In this document: positions 52,599-61,291 of the stretch, piece by piece
Numbering within the stretch: position 1 is the first letter of the stretch
Layout: each line of letters begins with the position of its first letter
The notes under the pieces: generated by a model
What the model saw: only the letters and a program-made list of their open reading frames with translations
Databases searched by the model: none
Told to the model about the DNA's origin: nothing
Program-made: the position numbers and the translations under genes
Assembly (NCBI GenBank): GCA_947468275.1
Contig: CANIKO010000008.1
Coordinates: forward strand, 62,001 to 126,000
Length of the DNA stretch: 64,000 nt
Direction of reading: 5' to 3'
Source of the DNA: Bacteroidota bacterium
GTDB taxonomy: Bacteria; Bacteroidota; Bacteroidia; NS11-12g; UBA9320

Positions 52599-53831
52599 TT
52601 AAAGTCCAATATCTATCTGGTGCTTCAATTGGTCTTCCAAAGTTTCCCTTTCACGTATTAATTTGGCTTCACCATTTATTATCATAACTTCGGCAGGACG
52701 AGTTCGGCTGTTATAATTTGAACTCATTGTAAATCCATAAGCCCCTGCATTTAGAATAGCCAAGATATCCCCTTCTTTTACTTCATTTAGTTTGCGATCA
52801 TAACCCAAAGTATCAGTTTCACAGATATAGCCAACTACAGAGTAAATTCTTTTGCTTCCTTTTGTATTACTTATATTTATAATATTATGATAAGCATCAT
52901 ACATTTTAGGGCGAAGTAAATGGTTCTGACCACTATTCACACCCACAAAAACGGTAGAAAGAGTTTGTTTAACCACATTGGCTTGCACTAGTAACACACC
53001 TGATTCACTTACTAAAAACTTTCCCGGTTCAAACCACAATTCCAATTCACGACCGTAATGTTTCGTTAATTTTTTAAAATTGGCGGTAATTTTTTTACCA
53101 ATTTTATTGATATCTGTAGTAATATCTCCCTCCTTATAACTAACCTTAAAACCTGAACCAAAATCCATGTATTCTAGATCAGTAAAATTTTGAGCAGCTT
53201 CAAATAAAAGGTCAGCCCCGCGCAAAAAAACATCGGCATCCAAAATATCACTACCTGTATGCATATGCAATCCAGTAACTTTAATTTTATGATTATTAAC
53301 GATTCTCTTTATTAAAGGTACCTGATAAATAGAAATGCCAAATTTTGAATCAATGTGCCCGACAGATATATGACTGTTTCCCCCAGCCATAATATGTGGA
53401 TTAAGTCTAATACAACACGGAACCGTATTGCCATATTCATGTCCAAATTGTTCTAAAATTGACATATTATCAATATTAATTGTAACACCATACTCAACCG
53501 CCTTTTTTATTTCTGAAAAAGCAACACAATTTGGAGTGTATAAAATATCTGAGGGTTCATAGCCTGCTTTTAATCCAATTTCTACCTCTTCTATGGAAAC
53601 GGTATCAAGTCCTGAACCTAAACTTTTTAAATATTTAATAATATTAATATTATTCAAGGCCTTGCAAGCATACTTCAATTTAAGTTTTACTTCCGGAAAG
53701 GCAACGATCAACTTATCATACTGTCTTTTTATCGTTTCAGCATCGTAAATATAAAGGGGAGTACCAAATTTTTGGGCCGTTTCTAGAAGATCAACCCCAC
53801 CTAAGCTATATCTGTTTTTATTTAATTGCAT
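52599..53831 (-). CDS. lysA: Diaminopimelate decarboxylase
   Basis: 410 residues, a fold-III PLP enzyme doing the last step of lysine synthesis. PLP Lys57 lies in KYACKALNN. HMHTGSDI and FGSGFKVSY bind the cofactor phosphate. The C-terminal ICETDTLGYDRKL and NAGAYGFTMSSNYNSRTRPAEV carry the active-site Cys and substrate contacts expected for LysA over ornithine decarboxylases. Upstream lies a heptad repeat (53838-53880) in place of a recognisable promoter. Confidence 0.94.
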   Translation of the reverse strand: MQLNKNRYSLGGVDLLETAQKFGTPLYIYDAETIKRQYDKLIVAFPEVKLKLKYACKALNNINIIKYLKSLGSGLDTVSIEEVEIGLKAGYEPSDILYTPNCVAFSEIKKAVEYGVTINIDNMSILEQFGHEYGNTVPCCIRLNPHIMAGGNSHISVGHIDSKFGISIYQVPLIKRIVNNHKIKVTGLHMHTGSDILDADVFLRGADLLFEAAQNFTDLEYMDFGSGFKVSYKEGDITTDINKIGKKITANFKKLTKHYGRELELWFEPGKFLVSESGVLLVQANVVKQTLSTVFVGVNSGQNHLLRPKMYDAYHNIINISNTKGSKRIYSVVGYICETDTLGYDRKLNEVKEGDILAILNAGAYGFTMSSNYNSRTRPAEVMIINGEAKLIRERETLEDQLKHQIDIGL

Positions 53832-53837
53832 TCTGTT

Positions 53838-53880
53838 TTGGTTATTGGTTATTGGTTATACGTTATTTGGTTATTGGTAA
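53838..53880. repeat. Heptanucleotide TTGGTTA repeat upstream of lysA
   Basis: TTGGTTA occurs at 53838, 53845, 53852 and 53867, with TTGGTAA at 53874; a degenerate unit fills 53859-53866. The array starts 7 bp before the lysA ATG and occupies half of the 85-bp gap to the M48 gene. Confidence 0.8.
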
Positions 53881-53916
53881 TAAATGTAATTGAATAATCA
53901 ATAACTAAATAACTCC

Positions 53917-54729
53917 TTATTTTGGTAATGAATTTTTAAACTCTAAGTATCTCGCAGGAAATGTTTCTCCAACTTTACTTCCCAATTCTATCCATTTATT
54001 TGTAATGGCTTGCACTCTATTATCAGGACTAGGATGTGTACTTAAAAATTGCGGACCTCCTGATTGACCTGAGGTTAATAATTTTTCGAAAAATCGTCCA
54101 ACTCCCCTCGCATCCAAATCTGTTTTATCTAAATATTCAACAGACCGTAAGTCAGCTTCAGTTTCACTTCCTCTGCTATATTTCAAACCTAATAGACTCG
54201 TGGTTACCTGTCCGGCTAATGACGAATCTCCTAAAATCATTTTTACTAACAAATCCCTTCCTAAGGCGGTGGTCATGGCTTCGGTGGTATGTCTTTCATC
54301 AGCGTGAGCTATTTCATGCCCCAATACTCCAGCTAACTGATCTTCACTTTCTAAATATTTTATTAATCCAGTATAAACATAGATATATCCACCTGGGGTG
54401 CAAAAGGCATTTAAAACTGAATCATTGATAATTATCTTTGTTTGCCACACAAAATCATTTCTATGTTTCATTGCAGCTTTATCCAATACTTCACTTGTAA
54501 TCCTTCTTAGGTGGGAATAAGCTACTGAAAATTGTATTTCGTCAAGTATAGGAAATTGTCGAGGGTCGGCAGCTATCTCTTCACTTACTTGCAATCCCAT
54601 TTTTTTATCATCTTCAATTGAAAAAAGATTTAATTGGATGATATTGGTCCCATCATCTTTTTTACAATTTGTTAAGGTTGTTGTAATATAAATTGATAAA
54701 AAAATCAGTAGAGCAAATTTGAATTTCAT
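53917..54729 (-). CDS. M48-family zinc metalloprotease lipoprotein
   Basis: 270 residues. Lipobox ends LTNC (Cys21 or 22), so it is probably anchored in the periplasmic face of a membrane. Zinc motif HEIAH lies at 138-142 with the third ligand in SETEADLRSVEYL, and NAFCTPGGYIYVYTG is the M48 upstream signature. It resembles the BepA/LoiP-type quality-control proteases that act on outer-membrane proteins. It lies just downstream of tamL on the same strand with its own TAATTTTG element (54746-54753), 16 bases before the ATG. Confidence 0.9.
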   Translation of the reverse strand: MKFKFALLIFLSIYITTTLTNCKKDDGTNIIQLNLFSIEDDKKMGLQVSEEIAADPRQFPILDEIQFSVAYSHLRRITSEVLDKAAMKHRNDFVWQTKIIINDSVLNAFCTPGGYIYVYTGLIKYLESEDQLAGVLGHEIAHADERHTTEAMTTALGRDLLVKMILGDSSLAGQVTTSLLGLKYSRGSETEADLRSVEYLDKTDLDARGVGRFFEKLLTSGQSGGPQFLSTHPSPDNRVQAITNKWIELGSKVGETFPARYLEFKNSLPK

Positions 54730-54766
54730 AGATTATTTAAAGTAGCAAAATTAATTAAATATTTTT

Positions 54767-57097
54767 TTAAAAAGGATACCCAACGGCTAATGAAGGATTA
54801 ACCTTAGTTTTAATCCAATCAATACTGCGAAACTCTTTTATTACCCATCGTTCATTTTCAGGTTTGGATGGGTCATGAAGTGGTACTCCAAAATCGAACC
54901 TTAGTATAAAAAATTCAAGGTCAAAACGCAAACCAAATCCTGTATTTAATGCCGCTTGCTTATAAAAAGTACCTATTTTAAACTGTGATTGTGAATTTGC
55001 AGATTTAGTAACTTGCCAAATATTTCCGGCGTCTATAAAAAATGCCCCGTCTAATTTTCCAGGAGCTATAGCAAATCTGTATTCGGCATTTGCCACGATC
55101 ATCATATCCCCTGTTTTATCAATTTGAATAATACTGGTATTGGAATAATTACCGGGGCCCAACACCCTTGGTCTCCATGCCCTTAGGCTATTACTCCCAC
55201 CTACATAAAATTGACGCTCAAAAGGCATGATTACTGAATTACCATAAGGAACTCCAAATCCAATATTAGCTCGCAATACTAAGGTTTTATTTTTCCCATA
55301 TTTTTTATATTTCACAGCATCAATATCTGTTCTAAAATATTGAAAATAAGGTAATCCAAATATTTTTTTTTCTGGGTCTGAATTCTTTAATATTTTTTTA
55401 TAAGCTAGCTCCATAAGGTTGCCTGAAAGTTCAAAAATATTGCTCCGGATGACCCAATAATTATCGGGAAATTTAGCGCTGTTATTATAAACTACAGATG
55501 CTTTTTGTGATGGAATTATATAATTACGGAATGTGCGAACCAATCGAAGACTATCCGTTGGATTGTTTAAACGTTCCAAAAATCCCGAATAAATTTTTGA
55601 GCTATTAAAACTTAATTGAATTGGGGAATAGTAGAATAAAAACGATTGTTTATCTTTTGTTTCATAACTAGATTGCCAGGTATAATTTATAGGTAAGGAG
55701 GTTCTTTGATAATTCGTATTTATTTCTTTTACCACCGAAAGATTTATAGAAGTGCGGTTCTTTTGTAAGTAGGGCTTCAAATCAATTTTTCGTATCCCCA
55801 CAAGCTTTGGAAACAATAACTCAAAAGTCACATTACTCTCGTAGTTGGCTAAATTTATTGTTTGATTAAAAAAGGTAACAGGTTTTCCGTTATTGCTTCC
55901 AAATTGTTTTTCAGCAGCGGCCCTCACCTTTATATTAAAATCTTCAGCATTTCTAAATACATTTTTATTATTAAGTTTTACGGTAGTAGCAATACCATAG
56001 TTTCTGGGATTGTTATCTTGAGAGTTAAGGTCGGTTTGCTTGTCCGAAGTGATGGTTTGAGGTTCAATAATAAAATCATGTTTGGCCACGGGCGTAAGAC
56101 TTATAAAAACCATTAATTTATTGGTGGTATCTGATTTATAAGGTATAACTGAAATATTAACCGATTTAAAAAGTCCCAACCCAATAAGTTTTTGATATGT
56201 TTCTTCTAATTTTTTTTGAGTAAACAATTCTTGGGGTCGCATAATTATTGACCGATTAATAATATTTGGTTTAATATTATATCCTCTAAAAACATAGTCA
56301 ATTCCAGCAAATTTAACAGAATCAGCTCGCCCGAACTGTTGCTTAAAATTCATCTCAACTACCACCTTTTGAATGATTTGTTGCCTGGCATTTCGCAATT
56401 CACCAGGATTACTTATATAAAAATAAATATTAGATGCCCTATGAAGTCCACCTGTATCGATTTTTGTTTCTATAAATGCTTTGTTAAAATAATAAAAACC
56501 GTTATTTCTAAATTCAGTTGTTAATCGATCCCTTTCCGCAGTTAATCGTTCATAATCTATGTTATCGCCCGTGTGTAAAATACTTCGTTTTGCAAATTCA
56601 TTGGCGGCCTTATCCAATAATATATCCGTACCATTATAAATTACTTTATTAATGGTGAATGGCTTACCAGGATGTATTGTGTAAGTAATATAAGACCGTT
56701 TTAAATAGGTTTTTACTTTTGAAGATACGGTTACATCATAATACCCTTTTTGATAAATAAACTGTTTAAGATTTTTCTCTGACTTAATTATCATTGAATT
56801 ATCTAAATAAATAGGCTTCTCGCCAATAATATCTGTTAAGGTATATTTTATTTTCCTAACAAATTTTATTTTAATGGTATCCCTTGGAAATAATTTTTGC
56901 CCCACATAATAGGACCATAAATTAAATTTAACTACTCCCAACATTTTTCTGTTAGGCACCAATAATATTTGCTCTTTTAAGTCTTCAATTTTTTCATCGC
57001 CATCCACTTTAACAAAATTGGCATCCAATAATGTTTTATCCTTTGGCACAAATTTCAAAACATTACACCCCGACGATAGCAAAATAACAATACCCAT
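54767..57097 (-). CDS. tamL: TamL-like BamA/TamA-family outer-membrane lipoprotein
   Basis: About 776 residues from ATG 57097 (MGIVILLSSGC, lipobox Cys11). A longer frame from TTG 57163 would overlap the divergent methyltransferase and spoil the signal. Residues about 20-350 contain POTRA-like repeats (FTINKVIYNGTDILL, KLEETYQKLIGLGLFKSVNISVIPY). The rest is a 16-strand Omp85 barrel with the lid motif in GGSNSLRAWRPR, ending VGYPF with terminal Phe. Lipid-anchored TamL replaces TamA in Bacteroidota. Confidence 0.88.
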   Translation of the reverse strand: MGIVILLSSGCNVLKFVPKDKTLLDANFVKVDGDEKIEDLKEQILLVPNRKMLGVVKFNLWSYYVGQKLFPRDTIKIKFVRKIKYTLTDIIGEKPIYLDNSMIIKSEKNLKQFIYQKGYYDVTVSSKVKTYLKRSYITYTIHPGKPFTINKVIYNGTDILLDKAANEFAKRSILHTGDNIDYERLTAERDRLTTEFRNNGFYYFNKAFIETKIDTGGLHRASNIYFYISNPGELRNARQQIIQKVVVEMNFKQQFGRADSVKFAGIDYVFRGYNIKPNIINRSIIMRPQELFTQKKLEETYQKLIGLGLFKSVNISVIPYKSDTTNKLMVFISLTPVAKHDFIIEPQTITSDKQTDLNSQDNNPRNYGIATTVKLNNKNVFRNAEDFNIKVRAAAEKQFGSNNGKPVTFFNQTINLANYESNVTFELLFPKLVGIRKIDLKPYLQKNRTSINLSVVKEINTNYQRTSLPINYTWQSSYETKDKQSFLFYYSPIQLSFNSSKIYSGFLERLNNPTDSLRLVRTFRNYIIPSQKASVVYNNSAKFPDNYWVIRSNIFELSGNLMELAYKKILKNSDPEKKIFGLPYFQYFRTDIDAVKYKKYGKNKTLVLRANIGFGVPYGNSVIMPFERQFYVGGSNSLRAWRPRVLGPGNYSNTSIIQIDKTGDMMIVANAEYRFAIAPGKLDGAFFIDAGNIWQVTKSANSQSQFKIGTFYKQAALNTGFGLRFDLEFFILRFDFGVPLHDPSKPENERWVIKEFRSIDWIKTKVNPSLAVGYPF

Positions 57098-57106
57098 TAT
57101 TATGAG

Positions 57107-57114
57107 TATTTTTG
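57107..57114 (+). promoter_or_regulatory. -7 element TATTTTTG of the SpoU methyltransferase
   Basis: A perfect TAnnTTTG match lies 8 bases before ATG 57123, inside a 25-bp divergent gap. It supports the short form of the protein. Confidence 0.5.
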
Positions 57115-57122
57115 CCCTCAAG

Positions 57123-57860
57123 ATGCTTTCTAACGCCAGAAAAAAGGAAATTAATAGTCTCAAACAGAAAAAATACAGGCAAAGATACAGTCAATTTTTA
57201 GTTGAGGGAGAAAAATCGGTGGTGGAGTTATGCCAAAGCGATTACATAATTCATGAAATTCTTATTACTCAAACTCAATTTGACAAAATGGGAGACAAAC
57301 TTCCCAAGTCAAAAGTATTGATTATAAGCGACAAAGACAGCGAACAATTAAGTGCTTTGGAAACCTCGCCAGGAATAATTGCAGTGTCTAATTTCAAGGA
57401 AAGTAAAATAGATGACTTTGCTTTTGAAAATAAAATAACCCTAATGCTCGATTCTATTTCTGATCCAGGAAATTTAGGAACAATAATTCGAATAGCTGAT
57501 TGGTATGGAATTGAAACGGTAATTTGTTCGCCGGATTGTGTAGATTTATATAATTCAAAAACAATCGCTTCTTCGATGGGATCATTTACTCGGGTTAATA
57601 TTATTTATACCGAGCTTGAGGCTATTTTAAAAAACAAAAAAATACCTTCGTTCGCATGTGTTATGAATGGAAACGCCATTCAAACTGTTGTAAAGCCCAA
57701 AGAAGCAATTATTATAATTGGAAATGAATCCAACGGAATTAGTTCGGAGATTGAAATACTAGCAACTCAAAAAATCACTATACCTCGCATAGGTCATGCC
57801 GAAAGTCTTAATGCAGCCATTGCCACAGCTATTGTTTGTCATACTTTTATCGTTCAATAA
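57123..57860 (+). CDS. TrmH/SpoU-family RNA 2'-O-methyltransferase
   Basis: 245 residues from ATG 57123 (MLSNARKKEINSLKQKKYR), preferred over an in-frame start at 57018 that lies inside tamL. The N-terminal L30e-like RNA-binding part has RYSQFLVEGEKSVVELC. The knotted SAM-binding domain has motif 1 LDSISDPGNLGTIIRIADWYG, motif 2 IIIGNESNGIS and motif 3 IPRIGHAESLNAAIATAI. It modifies rRNA or tRNA ribose; the exact site cannot be told from sequence. Confidence 0.9.
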   Translation: MLSNARKKEINSLKQKKYRQRYSQFLVEGEKSVVELCQSDYIIHEILITQTQFDKMGDKLPKSKVLIISDKDSEQLSALETSPGIIAVSNFKESKIDDFAFENKITLMLDSISDPGNLGTIIRIADWYGIETVICSPDCVDLYNSKTIASSMGSFTRVNIIYTELEAILKNKKIPSFACVMNGNAIQTVVKPKEAIIIIGNESNGISSEIEILATQKITIPRIGHAESLNAAIATAIVCHTFIVQ

Positions 57861-57915
57861 AAGTATTTAGTGTTTTTTTTGAAACCTGTGTTAAAATATT
57901 TTATTTTAGCACCCT

Positions 57916-59139
57916 ATGAATTCAAATAAAAAAATACTTAATGCCGCTGTTATTGTGGCGGCGCTTGGATATTTTGTTGACATTTATGACCTCATTCTTT
58001 TTAGTATTGTTAGGGTTCCTAGCCTCAAGGACTTAGGACTAACAGGCGATGCAATAACTACTGTGGGATTAAATTTACTAAACATACAAATGATAGGAAT
58101 GTTATTAGGCGGAATTATTTGGGGAGTAATGGGCGATAAAAGGGGGAGAATTTCAGTACTATTTTTAACTATTTTACTATACTCAGCAGCCAATATCCTT
58201 AATGGAATGGTTCACACCCTTAACGAATATTATGTATGTAGGTTTTTTGCAGGTCTTGGTTTGGCAGGAGAACTTGGAGTTGGAATAACGTTGGTATCTG
58301 AAGTAATGAGCCAGGAAAAACGAGGTTTTGGAACTACCATTGTTTCAAGTATTGGAATAACCGGTGCCATTGTAGGATTTTTGGTTTCTGACCTTTTTGA
58401 TTGGCGGGTTGCCTATTATTTTGGTGGTGGAATGGGCTTGATGCTATTGTTATTAAGGGTATTAATGTATGAATCAGGAATGTATTCAAAACTAAAAGAA
58501 AGTACTGTTAAAAAAGGAAGTTTTTTAAGTTTGTTTTCCAATCGAAAACGATTTATTAAATACTTAAAATGCATATTGATTGGGGTTCCTGTATGGTATA
58601 TTATTGGAGTGTTAGTTACACTTTCACCGGAGTTTGCTTCCGAAAAAGGATTAAATATTGTTGGTGATATTGTCGCAGGTAAAGCCGTTATGTATCATTA
58701 TATTGGTGCATCCATTGGTGCTTTTCTTACAGGGATGTTAAGCCAATATATTAAGTCAAGAAAAAAAGCATTAATAATTTCCTTGTTTACCTTAGCAATA
58801 ACATTGGTTTGGTTCTTTTTATCCTCAGGAGTTACCGAACCTACATTTTATTTTATCTTATTGGTAATTGGAATTCCAAATGGCTATTGGGCTGTATTTG
58901 TTACTACAGCGTCAGAACAATTTGGCACCAACCTTAGAGCTACCACTACTACATCTATCCCAAACTTTGTTCGCGGGGCTACGGTGCTAGTAACTACCGC
59001 CTTTAATTTTTTTAAATCAGGCTCCCTTGGCATAATTGGAGCCGGTATTACTTTAGGAATTGTTGTTCTGACTTTAGCAATTTATTCATCGTTTACAATT
59101 GACGAAAGTTACCATAAGGACTTGGATTATTATGAATAA
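57916..59139 (+). CDS. Major facilitator superfamily transporter
   Basis: 407 residues, 12 TM segments. The cytoplasmic loop between TM2 and TM3 reads GVMGDKRGRISV, the MFS motif A, and the TM4 region reads CRFFAGLGLAGELGVG, typical of sugar- or metabolite-proton symporters. YFVDIYDLILFSIVRVPSL in TM1 suggests the metabolite/H+ symporter branch. The substrate is unknown. The next gene's ATG overlaps its stop by 8 nt (ATGAATAA). Confidence 0.88.
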   Translation: MNSNKKILNAAVIVAALGYFVDIYDLILFSIVRVPSLKDLGLTGDAITTVGLNLLNIQMIGMLLGGIIWGVMGDKRGRISVLFLTILLYSAANILNGMVHTLNEYYVCRFFAGLGLAGELGVGITLVSEVMSQEKRGFGTTIVSSIGITGAIVGFLVSDLFDWRVAYYFGGGMGLMLLLLRVLMYESGMYSKLKESTVKKGSFLSLFSNRKRFIKYLKCILIGVPVWYIIGVLVTLSPEFASEKGLNIVGDIVAGKAVMYHYIGASIGAFLTGMLSQYIKSRKKALIISLFTLAITLVWFFLSSGVTEPTFYFILLVIGIPNGYWAVFVTTASEQFGTNLRATTTTSIPNFVRGATVLVTTAFNFFKSGSLGIIGAGITLGIVVLTLAIYSSFTIDESYHKDLDYYE

Positions 59140-59614
59140 ACCCATCCTATTTTTAAACCAATTGAATAAACGCTTTTACATTTTAATAATAATAGTAGTA
59201 GTTACTTTTTTAAAGGTTTATGCCAATACTAAAGCTGATGATATACTTGGAGTATGGCTAAGTATGGAAAAAACATCTAAAATAAAAATATATAAATGTG
59301 TAAATGATGGAAATAAATATTGTGGCAAAATTGTGTGGCTCAAACGGCCCAAAGAAGATAATGGTAAACCTAGGGTTGATAAAAATAATACGGATTCAAA
59401 AAATAAGAATAGACTGTTGCATGACATGGTAATTTTAAAATATTTGGAATATGATGCTGCTAAAAATGAATGGAACGGCGGAACAATTTATGACCCTTAT
59501 ACTGGCCTCACTTATAAATGTGTTATTAAAAAAATAGGTCAAATTTTAAGCGTCCGCGGGTTTTTTGGAGTTAGCTTAATTGGCCGAACTGCTGAATGGA
59601 CACTAGATGAATAA
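59132..59614 (+). CDS. DUF2147-family exported protein
   Basis: About 160 residues from ATG 59132, preferred over 59099 because it overlaps the MFS stop in the same ATGAATAA pattern seen elsewhere and gives a signal peptide (to YANTKA). The DUF2147 pattern is ILGVWLSMEKTSKIKIYKC...YCGKIVWLKRP, then WNGGTIYDPYTGLTYKCVI and VRGFFGVSLIGRTAEW. Proteins of this family are small periplasmic beta-barrels (lipocalin-like) of unknown function. It is convergent with the OmpA protein, 3 bp apart. Confidence 0.82.
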   Translation: MNKPILFLNQLNKRFYILIIIVVVTFLKVYANTKADDILGVWLSMEKTSKIKIYKCVNDGNKYCGKIVWLKRPKEDNGKPRVDKNNTDSKNKNRLLHDMVILKYLEYDAAKNEWNGGTIYDPYTGLTYKCVIKKIGQILSVRGFFGVSLIGRTAEWTLDE

Positions 59615-59617
59615 ACA

Positions 59618-60694
59618 TTAAGGGTTAGTAATTATTTTCAATTTCCAAACTTCCACCCGTTTATTTTTGTCCGCTTCTTGTTCATTTCTAGGTTCAGGAT
59701 AAATCATATTAAAATTACTCATTCCTTTAAATGTAAGCTGTTCGGCCGGAATACCGTGATTTATTAAATACCGATAAATAGTTCGTGCCCGCTTGTGGGA
59801 TAATTCATGATTATAACGCTTTTGATAAATGTTCATCGGGCGAGATAATGGACAATTCATGTGGCCTTGTATTTCAACAAACAGGGTTTTATCTGCTCGC
59901 AATATTTTCATCAACTTATCTAAATCCGGCTTACTTTCAGGTTTTAACGAGTCAGAATCAGAGTAAAAAAAGATATTATCAAATACTATTTTTTCTACCA
60001 CTTCAATAGGTTTTAGTTTGGCTTCTAAATAAATAGTATCTCCTTTTGCATTTTGAAAATACGAATCTTTAATTATCAAAGTAGAGTTTAAAAATCCTTC
60101 TTTCGAAAATATAAGGCTCACATTTTTACCGATTTTGGCAGGAAGAATAAATTTACCATCCGCCTTTGTGGATTGAAACACATTTAGTTTTTGGTCTTCA
60201 ATTACATAGCCGCAAGCCAATGTTCTTCCCGTATTATAATTACTCACAATCCCTTTAATTATAAATTTTCGGCCTTTATAATCAGTAATGGTAGTCCCGT
60301 AATCATATACCACTGTTATTTCTACTCGTCTGTTCAGCGATTTTAACTCTGAAACAGGATCTGATTCGCCAAAAGCTTCTTTGCTAATCATTCCTTCGGG
60401 CACACCTTGTAGAGTAAGGTACCTTAAACAATTCAAGGCACGGCGGTCGGAAAGATTTATGTTAAATGAATCATTAGCATCTGAATCGGCATGACCTTTA
60501 AGTTTTATTTCGCGAATATTTCGGCTGCCAATATCCAATAATTGCTGGCGAATACTCGCCATAGATTCAGAACTTACAACATCCGAATTGGTTTTAAAAT
60601 AAATATTAAAAACATGTTGCTGTTGGTCTTGAGCCAAGAGAAATAAAGGAATTGTGACCAAAAGAAGTACTGTTAAAAATCGGCAATTTCCCAT
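59618..60694 (-). CDS. Secreted protein with two OmpA-like domains flanking a carboxypeptidase-regulatory-like domain
   Basis: 358 residues. A signal peptide (to LLAQ) is followed by OmpA-like domain 1 (about 27-132: KGHADSDANDSFNINLSDRRA and NRRVEITV), a CarboxypepD_reg-like beta-sandwich (about 144-230: IIKGIVSNYNTGRTLACGYV, STKADGKFILPAKIGKNVSLIF), then OmpA-like domain 2 (about 237-354: VEIQGHMNCPL, LSHKRARTIYRYL, NKRVEVWKLKI). Both OmpA domains keep peptidoglycan-binding residues (Asp and Arg positions). Two such domains in one chain is unusual and could cross-link two peptidoglycan strands. A -7 element TATGTTTG lies at 60711-60718. Confidence 0.82.
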   Translation of the reverse strand: MGNCRFLTVLLLVTIPLFLLAQDQQQHVFNIYFKTNSDVVSSESMASIRQQLLDIGSRNIREIKLKGHADSDANDSFNINLSDRRALNCLRYLTLQGVPEGMISKEAFGESDPVSELKSLNRRVEITVVYDYGTTITDYKGRKFIIKGIVSNYNTGRTLACGYVIEDQKLNVFQSTKADGKFILPAKIGKNVSLIFSKEGFLNSTLIIKDSYFQNAKGDTIYLEAKLKPIEVVEKIVFDNIFFYSDSDSLKPESKPDLDKLMKILRADKTLFVEIQGHMNCPLSRPMNIYQKRYNHELSHKRARTIYRYLINHGIPAEQLTFKGMSNFNMIYPEPRNEQEADKNKRVEVWKLKIITNP

Positions 60695-60833
60695 TATTTT
60701 AAAACCAAAACAAACATACTATTTAACGCTAGAAAAACAAAAGAAGTGGGGTGAATAATAGTACCAAATACAATGTCAATTATCTTTTGCTTATTTACAG
60801 TAATTTTACGCAGCTTAATTAATTGTCTCACAA

Positions 60834-61283
60834 ATGCTCAAAAACCTTAAACCCATTTTTTTATCAAGTGCCATTTGCCTTTTGCTTTTGGCGTGTGTTC
60901 AAAATAAAACTAATAAAGACGCAGCCAACGACCCTGAAATTTTAAAGCTTTTAAACACTCAGGCTATGGCTTGGAACAACGGCGATATAAAGGGGTTTAT
61001 GGAAGGATATGAAAAATCAGACTCACTGCAATTTATAACCCGACGTGGCCGAACGTTAGGATGGCAAAATGTACTGGATAATTACACAAAACATTATCCT
61101 TCAAAAAAAGAAATGGGTCATTTGAACTTTAAAAATTTGATAGTTAAAAATCTTTCCGACAGCTTGGCTCAAGTATATGGCAACTGGGAATTATTAAAAG
61201 ACTCAACCGTTGGCGGCAATTTTTCATTGATTATGAAACACCAACCCCAAGGCTGGAAAATAATTATTGACCATACCTGGTAA
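60834..61283 (+). CDS. NTF2-like (DUF4440/SnoaL-type) lipoprotein
   Basis: 149 residues. The lipobox LLAC gives Cys21. The rest is a small alpha+beta cone: ILKLLNTQAMAWNNGDIKGFMEGYEKSDSLQFITRRGRTLGW, then SLAQVYGNWELLKDS and GNFSLIMKHQPQGWKIIIDHTW, a close fit to the YybH/DUF4440 group. These bind or hydrate small molecules in some members; no function can be given here. It is convergent with ilvE, 8 bp between stops. Confidence 0.82.
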   Translation: MLKNLKPIFLSSAICLLLLACVQNKTNKDAANDPEILKLLNTQAMAWNNGDIKGFMEGYEKSDSLQFITRRGRTLGWQNVLDNYTKHYPSKKEMGHLNFKNLIVKNLSDSLAQVYGNWELLKDSTVGGNFSLIMKHQPQGWKIIIDHTW

Positions 61284-61291
61284 TTTTAACT

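Noticed and set aside
52528-52662. 44-residue frame on the plus strand starting in the gap before the cold-shock gene
   Set aside because: It runs antisense into lysA and has no coding character.
57018-57122. N-terminal extension of the SpoU methyltransferase
   Set aside because: It lies inside tamL, lacks family similarity, and a promoter element sits 8 bases before the shorter start.
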